From assembly GCA_006218025.1 (NCBI GenBank), contig VBWA01000012.1, positions 1-64,000 on the forward strand: DNA of 64,000 nt. The letters are read 5' to 3'. How positions within the stretch are numbered: the stretch's first letter is position 1; every line of letters begins with the position of its first letter. The translations under genes and the position numbers were made by a program. Source of the stretch: Rhodocyclaceae bacterium (GTDB lineage Bacteria > Pseudomonadota > Gammaproteobacteria > Burkholderiales > Rhodocyclaceae). Shown one piece after another: positions 1 through 9,239 of the stretch. Below the pieces are notes generated by a model. That model was not told the DNA's origin and searched no databases. It worked only from the letters and a program-made list of their open reading frames with translations.

Positions 1-237
1 TTCTCGCTCCAACTTCCCAACAAGAATTTCTAGCTCAGCTACTCGTTTCACTTCTTGAATGCGAGAAAAGATCTCATCCAGGACGGCAGAGCACTTGTGG
101 TCCGGGATGCCGTGTAGAAGCTTTTCGATTGCCATTAGTCCGTGAACGATATCTGCGCTAACTTCAGCATTAGGTGCTACCCCAATCTCTTGGCCAGTGC
201 GCGCACAGGAGATTGACCACGCGGTTGCAAATGACAC
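1..237 (-). CDS. Partial small protein, unknown function (C-terminus beyond window)
   Basis: An open minus-strand frame runs from a stop at 250-252 to the left edge of the window. The likely start is GTG at 235-237. The visible 79 residues begin with a short hydrophobic stretch, then an alanine/valine-rich middle, and end in a charged heptad-like segment (QEVKRVAELEILVGKLERE) that looks like a coiled coil. I recognise no family. It lies downstream of traG on the same strand, so it could be the next gene of the transfer operon, but roughly 390 bp without clear genes separates them. Codon use looks less GC-rich than the tra genes, so it may belong to a separate accessory module. The reading frame is seen; that it is a real gene is inferred. 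Confidence 0.4.
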   Translation of the reverse strand, partial: MSFATAWSISCARTGQEIGVAPNAEVSADIVHGLMAIEKLLHGIPDHKCSAVLDEIFSRIQEVKRVAELEILVGKLERE

Positions 238-249
238 GGACGAAGGCGT

Positions 250-641
250 TCAACTAAAGGTTCTTCTGCTTTGCTATCATCACGGAATCGATTCTATTGT
301 GAGTGTGTTGTGAGCATCGATCAAAAATCTCTCCGTGAATACTTGACCGACTGGTTGTCGAATCTGGTCATCACGATTCGCGCCGCTTTGTCGACACCGT
401 TATTGCCAGATGGTGGGAGCGCGGAAACGGATTGCGGAGCTGACCCGGACTTCAAGGGCTGGTTGCATGGCGATCCAATGGTGACGAAGAACCCGGCAAG
501 TCGATACTGCGATCGCGCGCCCGGCTACATCACTGGAAATGGTCTCGGCAGCTTGGAGATTGGTGCGGCCGACGACTGAAGTTCGACTGTTCCATCTGCT
601 TTCCGGTTGATGCTCTGTTGGTCGGCCGGACGACCAGCGTC
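250..641. other. Non-coding or weakly coding gap downstream of traG
   Basis: About 390 bp between the partial left-hand gene and the traG stop. A plus-strand frame at 271-579 (102 codons) is open, but it has no recognisable domain, an uneven composition and no clear ribosome-binding site, so I do not call it a gene. I see no strong rho-independent terminator for the transfer operon here. Confidence 0.4.
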
Positions 642-3557
642 TCAGGGTTTTGTAGATCGCTCGGGCTTATCAGGAGATACCGCTGCATCCCGTGATCCAG
701 TTTTCGGGCCGGTAGCCGGGACGTCGTCTTTGTCGAGGTGCCACTCGCCGATGCCTGGTCTTCCCGGTGGCGTACCCAGCGTGGCGCGGTTGTCAGTCTG
801 TGCGCCAACAGTGTCCCACACTGCATTGTTTCCAGTGTGATTCGGACTTACCTTGCCGACTTGCACCTTCGCGTTGTAGTCCCTGCTCAGGGCGCCTTGC
901 TCCTGGGAGACTTCCCTTCTGCGCGTATCGATGGTCGTGGCGGCACCGCTTTCCTTCGCCCGAATTCGTGCCGCGAGGTCATTGCCAACACCTTGTCCTG
1001 GTGTTACATGCTGGCGGGATTGGGCATCGCGAATGGCGTCGGCACTCTCCGCCGCCTGACTTCGCACCGCATCGACGTTCTTGGGGGCATCGTTTTGGTT
1101 GAAATCATCGCGTAGTGTCGAAGAGGCCCAGCCGAGGAGTTGCGGCAAAGGCCGACTCGGCGCCAACGGACTATTGCCGGGGACGAACTGACTACCGACG
1201 TCACCGCCTTTCGCGTAGCCGAAGGCGATCTCGGTGACGGCGCGCTGCAGCTTGATCGGATCGTCTTCGCGAAGCAATCCGCGTTCGGACAGCCGTCGCG
1301 CCGCATAGTTGGTGAAATCAGTCTGGGCGCCACTGCTCCACTCGCTCATGAACTGCGCAGCCCGGGTGAGTTCCCTGGATCGGCCATAGGCGTTCTCGCT
1401 CGCCGATTGATGATCGACCGCCTCGCGATACGAGGAGTCGAAGCCCGAGGTGCCGGTGGTTCGGCTGCCGCGCGCCCACTGGTAGGCATCCGACGAGCGG
1501 AACTCCTTGACCAGCGCGGTGGCTTCCGACAACTGCGATGTCTCGACGGCTTTGCGTGCGTAGTCGTAGGTGCTCTGAAGACGCTCTTGGTCCATGTGTC
1601 GACCCTCTCGCGTCATTTGACCGCCAATTTCAGTGAGCGGAATCTTGGCACCGGCTGAAGCGGATGCGACGACGCTCTTGCCCACAATCGAGTCTTCACC
1701 CAATCCCAGCCGCCGGTTGACCTCGCGCGCGACCGAGTTCAGTTTCTGGAGCTGCGTCGAGGTGGAGCCACCATCGGACGTGGTGCTTGCGCCTGAACGT
1801 TGTTGTGAGCGGTCGAAACTCTCCTGGATGCCGAGTGCATTGGTGAGGGCGGCGGACTGGCTGCGCTGCATCGAATCGCGTTCGGTCCTGGCAAGAGTTT
1901 CCGATTCGCGGGCGTTTTCTGAAAGGGAGGTTGCCTGGCGCTCGCTGAAGGTGAAGGTCGTGGCCAAGCGGCTCAGGGTGGCCTGGTAGCGGAAGACGCC
2001 GGCATCCGGCCCGCTGCTCTGAATCGTGCTGCCGTGGGCGTTGCTTGTCGTGGACATGAAGGCGGAGGTCCTGTTCGGCGCGAGTTGCTGCTGATCGGTG
2101 GAGACGGAATCCTGGGTGACGTTACCCTTGCTCGTCGCACTCGATTCTCCCGACACGGCGGACTGCATCGGCCCGACACCGGTGACCGCCTGGAAGGCGA
2201 CTTCGCCCCCCTTGATGATGGCGGTGGCGATGATCGGGATCGAGATCACCATATAGCCGGCCACGGCCTGGTCGGAGATGGCGCCGTGGTAGATGCTCGA
2301 TGCGGTTTCGAGGGCCAGGCCCTGGCTCGTCGCGCCCATGCGCGCCGCGGCTTCCAAGTTCTTGGCGCTGGCCAGCGTGGCCACGTAGTTGAGAATCGCA
2401 TACAGAGGCGGCCAGAGCTGGATCCAGACCAGACTCAGGACAAAGCTCTTGAGCGCGAGCCCGAGGCCCCGGCCCTGCGCCAACAGGAACAGCAGAAAGA
2501 CGAACGGAAAAACCGCATAGATGATCGCCTCGATCACGTTACGCACCAGCGGCAGGGCTTGCTCGGCGACCTTGCCCATCGTCAGGAAGGACGAATTGAT
2601 CGAGGCCGTGGCGTTCGCCCGGGCGGTGGCGATCATGATGGACGCGGGGTCGTTGATCTTCTGCCCGACGATGCTGCTCGTATCCTGCATCAGGTTGATC
2701 ATGATGTTCTGACGCAGGAGATCGGCAGCGCCCTGGGCGGCGGTCGCGATCTTGGTCTTGTAGTAGGCCTGCTCGATCTGGCTGTCAATCACGCCTTGCG
2801 CGGCGGTCGGGTCGAGCGACGGATTCAACTGGAACGCGAGCATCGCGCGGGCACGCGCGACTTCGGCCGGCAGGCGGCTGGCGACGTAGGTGTAGACGTT
2901 GGGGCAGGTATCGACCTGCACCGGGTTGCCATAAGTGGAAAACCTTCCCGGATTGGGTGTTCCCATCAGCGCCCAGATGTCAGTGCTCTGGGAGAAGGCC
3001 GCCGGGTCGATGGTGCCATCCTGCAGGTCGTAGAGGGTGCAGTTGTAGACGTAGGCGATCAGGTCGGTGCGCAACTGCGGGTCGGCGACGTTGGCCCGGC
3101 GCGAGGCCTGGATCAGCCGGTTGCCGAACAGCACCCCGTTCTTCTGATAGGCCAGCTCGCTGGGGAGTTGTGCATTCGGCGCCGGGATCACCTGGAACGC
3201 GGTCTCGAAAAACCGCGTCATGACGTCGCCCACCTTGCTCGTGTAGTGGCCGAAGAAGGCCACACCGATCGGGACATTGCCAACCACCACCGGCGACTGG
3301 CTGCCCAGCTTGTCCACGATCACGACATCGGCCCTGGGCAGGAACAGGCCGTAGTAGAGCAGCATGAAGCCGATCAGCCAGCTCCAGCCGTGAAACCGAC
3401 CCGGCGTGAACAGTCCCGCGAAGGCCGCGACCAGCACCCCGGTCACCGCGACGGTCTTGACCAGCCCGAAGTAGTCGTCGCCACCCATGATGGCGGCGAT
3501 GGCGTTGAACACCCCGGTCAAGGTATCGACGTTGCCGTAGGCGTAGATTTCAAACAT
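642..3557 (-). CDS. traG: Conjugal transfer mating-pair stabilisation protein TraG (F-type)
   Basis: A 971-residue inner-membrane protein with the TraG_N layout of F-like systems. There are two hydrophobic segments near residues 29-50 and 57-72, a soluble loop, then a cluster of membrane segments around 340-450, followed by a long polar C-terminal half (about 480-971) rich in Ser, Gln and Thr with heptad-like helices. In F, the N-terminal part is needed for pilus assembly and the periplasmic C-terminal part for mating-pair stabilisation and entry exclusion with TraS. It is the last gene of the transfer operon, 40 bp after traH. The G-H-F order at the operon end is that of F and SXT-type systems. 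The ATG at 3557 places the first hydrophobic segment correctly. I saw no entry-exclusion partner next to it. Confidence 0.9.
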   Translation of the reverse strand: MFEIYAYGNVDTLTGVFNAIAAIMGGDDYFGLVKTVAVTGVLVAAFAGLFTPGRFHGWSWLIGFMLLYYGLFLPRADVVIVDKLGSQSPVVVGNVPIGVAFFGHYTSKVGDVMTRFFETAFQVIPAPNAQLPSELAYQKNGVLFGNRLIQASRRANVADPQLRTDLIAYVYNCTLYDLQDGTIDPAAFSQSTDIWALMGTPNPGRFSTYGNPVQVDTCPNVYTYVASRLPAEVARARAMLAFQLNPSLDPTAAQGVIDSQIEQAYYKTKIATAAQGAADLLRQNIMINLMQDTSSIVGQKINDPASIMIATARANATASINSSFLTMGKVAEQALPLVRNVIEAIIYAVFPFVFLLFLLAQGRGLGLALKSFVLSLVWIQLWPPLYAILNYVATLASAKNLEAAARMGATSQGLALETASSIYHGAISDQAVAGYMVISIPIIATAIIKGGEVAFQAVTGVGPMQSAVSGESSATSKGNVTQDSVSTDQQQLAPNRTSAFMSTTSNAHGSTIQSSGPDAGVFRYQATLSRLATTFTFSERQATSLSENARESETLARTERDSMQRSQSAALTNALGIQESFDRSQQRSGASTTSDGGSTSTQLQKLNSVAREVNRRLGLGEDSIVGKSVVASASAGAKIPLTEIGGQMTREGRHMDQERLQSTYDYARKAVETSQLSEATALVKEFRSSDAYQWARGSRTTGTSGFDSSYREAVDHQSASENAYGRSRELTRAAQFMSEWSSGAQTDFTNYAARRLSERGLLREDDPIKLQRAVTEIAFGYAKGGDVGSQFVPGNSPLAPSRPLPQLLGWASSTLRDDFNQNDAPKNVDAVRSQAAESADAIRDAQSRQHVTPGQGVGNDLAARIRAKESGAATTIDTRRREVSQEQGALSRDYNAKVQVGKVSPNHTGNNAVWDTVGAQTDNRATLGTPPGRPGIGEWHLDKDDVPATGPKTGSRDAAVSPDKPERSTKP

Positions 3558-3597
3558 GGGTGGTTGAACCGGGCGGCACAGCCCGCACTGTGGTCGG

Positions 3598-5043
3598 CTA
3601 GGAACCGCGCGCGCCCGAATTGGCGCTGAAGTCGAGCATCGCTTTCACCGTCGACGGCATCGAACTCCAGAGTTGCCGTTCCAGGGTCTGCAGGTCCTGC
3701 GTCATCGACGAGACCGAGCGCACCTTGGCATACGCGGTCTGTTTTTCGGCGAGCAGTTGCCGGTGGGCTTCCTGGGCGTTCTGGCGCAAGGTCTCCACGT
3801 ACTGCTGCTCGACCCCGGTGCGCTTCAGGGTCTGCGAGAGCGCGCTCAATGCCTGGCGGATCGCCCGACTGAGGAAGGTCTCGGCATAGTCGAGGGCGAT
3901 CACGTCCTTGTAGGTCTCGATCAGGGTCTCGGCGGTGTTGGAGCCGGGCACGGCGTTGGCAACCGCCAGCATCTTGTAGACCGGTTCCGTGGTGTTGTTG
4001 ATGAAGCCGATGTCGGCAGGCGTTTGCGGCGTGCGCGTGGCGATGTTGTCGGACAGGCGGCGCAGCCGCTCGGACACCAGGCGCGTGAAGGGTTTGGCGG
4101 AGACGGTGGTGCGCACGGGGTTGAGGCACTCGGCTGCTTCGTCGCAGACGTAGACCTCGATATCGACATTGCCTTCCGTGGCGGAGGCACCGCTGCCGAG
4201 CAACAGATCACGCAGGCCGACGATGCTCGGCTCGATGTAGCGCGGCATCGCGCCGCTGCCGTCGTCTGCCGGCGGGTAGAGAATGACGCTGCCGATCACG
4301 CTCATGATGAGTTCCTTCTCCTGCTGGCTGATGGTGCCGCCCACCTGGTTCAGCGCCAGCCAGATCACATTGCCCTTGACGAAGGTGGCGTTCCGCACGT
4401 TCGGATCGCCGGAATTGGCGGCGTTCTTGACTACCGACGGGGCGTTGGTGGCACAGGTGAGCCGTGCATCGACCCGGTCGGTGACGCTGCCCAGGTACTG
4501 GGAGATGTTGGCGCAGCCACTCTGCACCGAATTGTCGTATTCGCCGACGAGGCCGTTGACCAAGGATTGGGCGGCCTCGCAGGAGTTGATGTTCATGGCG
4601 TTGATCTTGTTGATCTGGTCCTGCAGCTCGGTCAGCAGCTTGTCGATATCGGGCGAGATCGACTGCAGGGCGAGCTTGAAGGCGTAGCCGATGGCGTTCG
4701 AGCCGATGTTCTGCAGGAGGGCGACGAACTGCTGCTTGTTGATGAAGGAGAAGGCCCCACCGAAGAGATCGATGCCGCCACAGCCCGCCCGCAGGCTCGG
4801 CAACTGGGCATTGACGAGCGGGTAGTTGCGTCCCGGCGCGCGCATCATGAGGCCGCCACCCGTGTAGAGGTTCATCGCCTGGCCACGAAAAGCGCCGGGC
4901 GAGGTGACATTGCCCAGCGCCCCCAGATCGTTGAACATCGCCTGCATCTCGGCATTGAGATTGGCGGACTGGCTGGCGGTGGGGGCCGTCGCCAGAGTTG
5001 CCGCGAGCAGGCAGGCCATGAAGCGTTTCGGTCGGGTGGTCAT
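3598..5043 (-). CDS. traH: Conjugal transfer pilus assembly protein TraH
   Basis: 481 residues from the ATG at 5041-5043. The frame stays open far upstream, but that extension is proline/arginine-rich and overlaps traF in another frame, so it is rejected. The protein starts with a signal peptide (MTTRPKRFMACLLAATLATA, cleavage near SQSA), followed by a mature periplasmic protein with scattered cysteines and a C-terminal helical region (about 385-470) with coiled-coil character. TraH of F-type systems is a periplasmic/outer-membrane-associated protein required for pilus extension; it works with TraF, TraU, TraW and TrbC. It starts 17 bp after traF and ends 40 bp before traG. Length matches the family (about 450-480). 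Confidence 0.92.
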   Translation of the reverse strand: MTTRPKRFMACLLAATLATAPTASQSANLNAEMQAMFNDLGALGNVTSPGAFRGQAMNLYTGGGLMMRAPGRNYPLVNAQLPSLRAGCGGIDLFGGAFSFINKQQFVALLQNIGSNAIGYAFKLALQSISPDIDKLLTELQDQINKINAMNINSCEAAQSLVNGLVGEYDNSVQSGCANISQYLGSVTDRVDARLTCATNAPSVVKNAANSGDPNVRNATFVKGNVIWLALNQVGGTISQQEKELIMSVIGSVILYPPADDGSGAMPRYIEPSIVGLRDLLLGSGASATEGNVDIEVYVCDEAAECLNPVRTTVSAKPFTRLVSERLRRLSDNIATRTPQTPADIGFINNTTEPVYKMLAVANAVPGSNTAETLIETYKDVIALDYAETFLSRAIRQALSALSQTLKRTGVEQQYVETLRQNAQEAHRQLLAEKQTAYAKVRSVSSMTQDLQTLERQLWSSMPSTVKAMLDFSANSGARGS

Positions 5044-5060
5044 TGGTCTTCCTTGGTTTC

Positions 5061-5891
5061 CTACAGCGGGTTCTCGCGCGGATCCTGCGCAAGGGCCGCG
5101 ATGCGCTCGACCAGCTCCGTCATCGCCATCAGGCCGAAGCCGACGGGGCGGATCTGCCGCGTGGACGGGGCCGTGAGATAGAGCGCCGGCACGATCGTGC
5201 TGTTCAGACGCGCGGCGATACCGTTGTCCGGTTGAGGATTCGGATAGTCGGGCAGGCCGCGGCCGTCGAGGCTCACGGCGAAGACCGTCATGCCGAACTC
5301 CTGCTCGAAGCGCTTGAGGATGGGTGCGAGGCGGTGGCAATAGGGGCAGTCGCTGCGGAAGATGAACAGCAGTCCCTGCGTTGCGGCGAGATTCCGAATG
5401 GTCTGTGCCTGACGGTCCCGCTGCTGCTCGTCGAAGTCGGCGACGGCCATCGAGTTGGTCGGCCGGCCGGTCAGGCCGTAGTCGAGGTCGGGCACGGTCC
5501 AGACCAAGCGCTGCCAGTTCTGCGCGAACAGCTCCGACTTGTTCATGACGAATCGCTGATAGCGCATGTAGGCGAGCAGGTTCGCATCGCTCGGATTCAT
5601 CACGGCGACGCGCTTCAGGTCGTCGAGGCGCTTTTGCATCGCCTCGAACCGGATAAGCTCTGGCGGGCGGATGGGCGAGGGGGGTGATTCCTTCGGCGGA
5701 GGCAGGAGCTGGGGCGGGTCGCGGTACCAGAACCATCCCTCGCGCTTGCGCAGCCAGTAGGTCGCGTTCGATTCCACATCGGTCTGAGCGCCGATGATGC
5801 TGATGGAGGGTGCGCGCTCGTCGGCAGCACGAGCAGCGACCGGCAGCGTCGTGAGCGACAGCGCAGCGAGGGCTAAAAGCATTCGCATCAC
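5061..5891 (-). CDS. traF: Conjugal transfer pilus assembly protein TraF, thioredoxin-like
   Basis: 276 residues with a signal peptide (first about 22 residues), a proline-rich stretch near 59-78 and a C-terminal thioredoxin-like domain from about 165 that contains a CPYC active site at 182-185. F TraF has the fold but usually lacks the CxxC. Versions in SXT and related ICEs often keep one, so this copy may be redox-active in the periplasm and help form disulphides in the Cys-rich TraN, TraU and TraH. The gene follows the small exported protein gene by 3 bp and precedes traH by 17 bp. The start MMRM leaves a choice among three adjacent Met codons. This is distinct from the RP4 TraF peptidase, whose analogue is encoded at 10873-11409. 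Confidence 0.9.
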   Translation of the reverse strand: MMRMLLALAALSLTTLPVAARAADERAPSISIIGAQTDVESNATYWLRKREGWFWYRDPPQLLPPPKESPPSPIRPPELIRFEAMQKRLDDLKRVAVMNPSDANLLAYMRYQRFVMNKSELFAQNWQRLVWTVPDLDYGLTGRPTNSMAVADFDEQQRDRQAQTIRNLAATQGLLFIFRSDCPYCHRLAPILKRFEQEFGMTVFAVSLDGRGLPDYPNPQPDNGIAARLNSTIVPALYLTAPSTRQIRPVGFGLMAMTELVERIAALAQDPRENPL

Positions 5892-5894
5892 GCT

Positions 5895-6266
5895 CTACCG
5901 CTTCTCCGGAAAACGTCCGTCACGGCAGTAGCTCACCTGGTAGACGAGTTCCTTGTCACCGCGCTTCGCCTTCTCCAGGACGTCCTTCTGCCGTGTCGTC
6001 ACTTCGAGTCGGCTGCAACCCGCCTGGGGCAGGGCGTACAGCGTGCGCACGTCGATCTCGATCGGGGCGCTCGACTCGAACTTCTGCCGGACATAGGTGG
6101 CGGCTTCGCCCGTCAGCACGCCGTGTGCGGAACCCTGATCGATGGCCCGGATCAGGAGCGGCTTGATGTCGGAAACCTGGATGCGGGCGGCCGGATTTGC
6201 CGATGCGTTCTGCGCGAGGACGCAGGACGCGAGGGTGCCGACCACGAAGAGCTTCAAGTAGTTCAT
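5895..6266 (-). CDS. Small exported protein of the transfer operon
   Basis: 123 residues from the ATG at 6264-6266, which overlaps the stop of the upstream traN part by four bases (ATGA). It has a signal peptide (first about 22 residues, ending near NASA) and a mature part of about 100 residues with two cysteines (one in QAGCSRLE, one in VSYCRDG) that could form a disulphide. I do not recognise a named family. Its place between traN and traF corresponds to where F carries trbE and accessory genes. A periplasmic accessory role in pilus assembly is an inference from position and signal peptide only. Confidence 0.75.
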   Translation of the reverse strand: MNYLKLFVVGTLASCVLAQNASANPAARIQVSDIKPLLIRAIDQGSAHGVLTGEAATYVRQKFESSAPIEIDVRTLYALPQAGCSRLEVTTRQKDVLEKAKRGDKELVYQVSYCRDGRFPEKR

Positions 6267-7477
6267 GGGCCGAAGTAGCCGTTGATTTTTTGCTGCGCGC
6301 GGGAGCGCAGGGTGCCGACGTCGGGCAAGGTCGGCGCGATCTCGGCGTAGAACTCCGCCAGGTTCATCCGGGAGAAGTCGAGCGCCTGCAGTTGTGCGAC
6401 GGTGAAGCCGCTGCAGTCGGGGCTCTTGGCTCCGCCCCAGCCGCGGCCCAACTGGGCGCGTCCCTGCTCGTTGAGGATGCGGGCCAGGCGCGAGTTGAAA
6501 CAGCAGTAGGACTCGGTGGTCTCGATGCAGAGACGGATGATCGGCAGGCGTGACGAGCAATAGCTGCCCACGCCGTGACAGAGCCGGTTGTCGCGCTTCA
6601 TGGCGAGGATCTGTTCGGCCTGCTCGCAGGAGAGGATGCCCGAGAGCTGGATCGCCAGCATGGCGATAGTCCAGGGGCCGGGTACCAGGGTCCCAACGAA
6701 GGAGGCCACCGAGACATCGCCGGCCATGAGGCCGGCCAGCGCCGAGGAGCCGCCCCCGACTCCGAACAGCGCCTCGAAGCCGGCGATGGCCAGGTCCGGC
6801 GCATCGGAGGTGAACAGCGCGTCGTAGGTGTAGCTCGACCCCAGCGCTCCCATCGCCTGTCCGCCGGCGCCTAGGATCAGGTTCAGGTTGCTGAAGAGCG
6901 AGCCGTTCGACCCGGCGCCCTTGCAGCAGTTGACCAGGCCGAAGAGCTTTTTGCGGCAGCGGTTGTCGTAGCCCTGGAACACCACCAGGGTCGTCGGATC
7001 CAGGTACTTGCCGGCTTCCCGCTGCACTTCGAGTGCGGTGACCGCCTTGGCGAAATCGGCGTCCGGTGCGTTACCCGTGTCGAAGCAATGACCGTCGAGG
7101 CAGAACTGCTGGCCGCCACAATTCGTGATGGTCGAGCTCGATCCGCTCGCCGCCCGGCATTGCCAGGTCTGCTCAAAGAGCATGCAGGCGCCCTGCGGGT
7201 TAGTGTCGACACAGCGCGATCCGATCTGGCTGCAACCGCGGTCGCGTAGCGGCTGACAGTCATCCACGGAGTTCGCCGACTGGCAGGTAAACGCCGCTTC
7301 ATAGCGCCAGCAGTCGCGATACACGTCGAGCCCGCTGATATTCCGGGTGCTGGGCCCATCGATGCACACATCGGCCTGGGTGCGAACACAGGGACCGGCC
7401 CCGGCATGCGCGCTGAAAGCGGCCATCAGGGGGAGCAGCAGGATGAAACGCCGGGCAGTCGATAGCCAGGCGCTCAT
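6263..7477 (-). CDS. traN: TraN-like protein, C-terminal-type part (Cys-rich outer-membrane adhesin)
   Basis: 404 residues with their own signal peptide (cleavage near SAHA-GAGP) and about twenty cysteines, many in CxxxC or paired arrangements (VNCCKG, YCCFN). The second half (from about residue 170) matches the conserved C-terminal region of F/SXT TraN, the outer-membrane mating-pair stabilisation protein that contacts the recipient. A usual TraN is a single protein of about 600-900 residues. Here the function is spread over two consecutive secreted Cys-rich proteins joined by an ATGA overlap at 7474-7477. Because this ORF has a signal peptide, a clean start and a coupled joint, the split looks genuine rather than a frameshift. 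Disulphides are probably made by the DsbC-like and TraF proteins of the operon. Confidence 0.8.
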   Translation of the reverse strand: MSAWLSTARRFILLLPLMAAFSAHAGAGPCVRTQADVCIDGPSTRNISGLDVYRDCWRYEAAFTCQSANSVDDCQPLRDRGCSQIGSRCVDTNPQGACMLFEQTWQCRAASGSSSTITNCGGQQFCLDGHCFDTGNAPDADFAKAVTALEVQREAGKYLDPTTLVVFQGYDNRCRKKLFGLVNCCKGAGSNGSLFSNLNLILGAGGQAMGALGSSYTYDALFTSDAPDLAIAGFEALFGVGGGSSALAGLMAGDVSVASFVGTLVPGPWTIAMLAIQLSGILSCEQAEQILAMKRDNRLCHGVGSYCSSRLPIIRLCIETTESYCCFNSRLARILNEQGRAQLGRGWGGAKSPDCSGFTVAQLQALDFSRMNLAEFYAEIAPTLPDVGTLRSRAQQKINGYFGP

Positions 7478-8535
7478 GGCAACCTCGCTTCAAACGATGC
7501 GCACTGGTTGTCCCAGGCATCCGTCACCGTGGCGACGCTGCGCGGGCGCTCGAAGGTGAAGGTGCCGCACGCCCGTGTCTCGTTGATGGGATATGTCGTG
7601 CACGACATGTACTCATCGCAGGAGCTGTACTCCGACTCGTAGCGGGTGCAGAAGGCAAAGCTGCATTGGTCGGCCGTACAGCCGCCGCCGTTGTAGTCCA
7701 CACGGTTGAACAGGTCCGATGCGTACCAGGAACGACCAATGAAATTGGTGAAGGTCTGGGGCGACGTGGCGCCGCTCGTCGGATCGACCTGAATGTCCGC
7801 GGAGCCGGAACAGGGTGATTCAGTGCAGATCGCGTAAAAGGCCATGCGCACCGTGCCGCTCGTCTGGCACTGCGCATTGATCACAATGCCGGCATAGCGG
7901 CGACCGACTTCGCCGTTGCCCCAGGTGTTCACCCAGAAGTTGCCGAACCAGGTGCCCGGCGTGCAACTGTTGCTCCAGGCCACCTGCACCGTGAGCAGCT
8001 TCTGGCAGCTTGCCTGCTCCATGGCCGGGTACTGGTGGCAGATCGCCGTCTCGAAAATGTCCGGGCGGGTCACGGTCTGCACGCTGCAGCCGCTGTAGGT
8101 GCCGGCGAGATTCCCGGCGATGGCTTGCGGGTCGGCGGTGATGGTTTTGGCGCGAGTGAGCAGCGGGTCATTGGGACCGATGCTGTAGGTCGGCCGCCGC
8201 GACGGATTGGTCTGCGAGAAATCCACCGCATTGCAGCCCTGCTGGGCAAAGTTCGCTGTTTGCCCGCTGGCGCCCGTGCAGGCACTGACATGGGTCGAGG
8301 AGAGTGTGCCCAGGCCGGGGCTGCCAAAGTAGGAGGCCTCGGGCGGGGCAGTGGTGTAGTTCGGCACCGTCGCTTGCGCGGTAGTCCCGCTGATCTGGCC
8401 GCGCGCGGCGGCGTTGCCGCTGCGGCCGAGTGTGGTGCCCTGGTTGAAGGCATCGGACAACGCGTCGGCGTGAGCGGGCCAAGTGTGCATGGCGAGCGCG
8501 GTGATGAGGCAGAGAAGGAAGCGACGGGCGATCAT
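7474..8535 (-). CDS. TraN-like protein, N-terminal-type part (Cys-rich, secreted)
   Basis: 353 residues from the ATG at 8533-8535, which overlaps the trbC stop by four bases. The longer open frame upstream lies inside trbC and is rejected. A signal peptide (MIARRFLLCLITALAMHTWP, cleavage near AHA) precedes a Ser/Thr/Gly-rich mature protein with about sixteen cysteines, including CTADQC and YMSC motifs. It corresponds by position and composition to the first half of TraN of SXT/R391-like systems. Together with the next ORF (6263-7477) it would make a protein of about the usual TraN size. An alternative is that this is a separate adhesin that varies with recipient preference. Both readings predict an outer-membrane or periplasmic location. 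Confidence 0.72.
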   Translation of the reverse strand: MIARRFLLCLITALAMHTWPAHADALSDAFNQGTTLGRSGNAAARGQISGTTAQATVPNYTTAPPEASYFGSPGLGTLSSTHVSACTGASGQTANFAQQGCNAVDFSQTNPSRRPTYSIGPNDPLLTRAKTITADPQAIAGNLAGTYSGCSVQTVTRPDIFETAICHQYPAMEQASCQKLLTVQVAWSNSCTPGTWFGNFWVNTWGNGEVGRRYAGIVINAQCQTSGTVRMAFYAICTESPCSGSADIQVDPTSGATSPQTFTNFIGRSWYASDLFNRVDYNGGGCTADQCSFAFCTRYESEYSSCDEYMSCTTYPINETRACGTFTFERPRSVATVTDAWDNQCASFEARLP

Positions 8536-9239
8536 GAGGCTGGCGATGCCCGCAAGCGTTTGAGGAGAGGCTCGGCACGCGGTGCCGCTTCCGGCTGGCG
8601 GCGCTGGATGGTTTCCAGCGCGTAGTCCAGGCTGACATCGCCGGCCACACTGACGAAGCTGGCAGGCGTTGCGCATCCGGCGCGGCAATTGCCCTGCATG
8701 TCATTGGCAGCATCATTGAGCGTGAGCACGAAAGTCGGCGCCTGGCGCACGGCGAAGCGCGTGAAGGCTTCGGGATCGATGATCCAGGCGACGCGGCGCT
8801 TGCCGATCAGTTCTTGCACCACGGCAACGGTCTGTCGCATCGACTGTGACTTGAGGCCGCGCAGCACCAGTACGGCGCCCGCCCGGGCGGCCTGGTCGGT
8901 GAGCAGTTGCAGGCTTGCCTGCGGCATGTCCAGTGTGATGAAGATTCTGAGCGGTGTCGGTGCCGCGCCGGAAGCAGCCCCGGCGTTTGGCAGATGAACC
9001 TTGCCTCTTGCCAGCGCTTCGATGTCGATCGCGCCGCGCTGCGGCTCCATACGCGGCGGCTGGGGAATCGCCTGCGAGCCGATCCGGTCCGCGTCGGGGA
9101 AGGGGTTCGCCTTCAGTGCGCGGTCGATATCCTGCGTGCTCGGCCATGGCTGGACCTGAGCCGCGGCAAGGCAGGGCAAGAGACAGGGCAGGAGGCAGGC
9201 CAGCGCCAAGAGGGGAATGCGATCAATACGCGCCGGCAC
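8532..9239 (-). CDS. trbC: F-type pilin assembly protein TrbC
   Basis: 235 residues from a GTG at 9237-9239, overlapping the traU 3' end by 17 bp. It has a signal peptide (LLALACLLPCLLPCLAAA) followed by a mature domain. The region from about residue 97 (RIFITLDMPQASLQLL) to the C-terminus has the thioredoxin-fold-like pattern typical of F-type TrbC, including the DPEAFTRFAVRQAPTFVL segment that also occurs in TraW/TrbC fusions. In F-type systems TrbC works with TraW in the periplasm during pilus assembly. The order traW-traU-trbC-traN is the canonical F order. Confidence 0.9.
   Translation of the reverse strand: MPARIDRIPLLALACLLPCLLPCLAAAQVQPWPSTQDIDRALKANPFPDADRIGSQAIPQPPRMEPQRGAIDIEALARGKVHLPNAGAASGAAPTPLRIFITLDMPQASLQLLTDQAARAGAVLVLRGLKSQSMRQTVAVVQELIGKRRVAWIIDPEAFTRFAVRQAPTFVLTLNDAANDMQGNCRAGCATPASFVSVAGDVSLDYALETIQRRQPEAAPRAEPLLKRLRASPAS

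Noticed and set aside
271-579. Possible small gene left of traG
   Set aside because: No family, no ribosome-binding site and uneven composition; described only as an open frame within the gap.
2034-3629. Long plus-strand open frame (531 codons) opposite traG
   Set aside because: It is antisense to TraG, has a His/Arg/Gly-rich composition typical of a shadow frame in GC-rich DNA and no recognisable domain.
3673-5181. Long plus-strand open frame opposite traH
   Set aside because: Shadow of traH; no domain and no ribosome-binding site.
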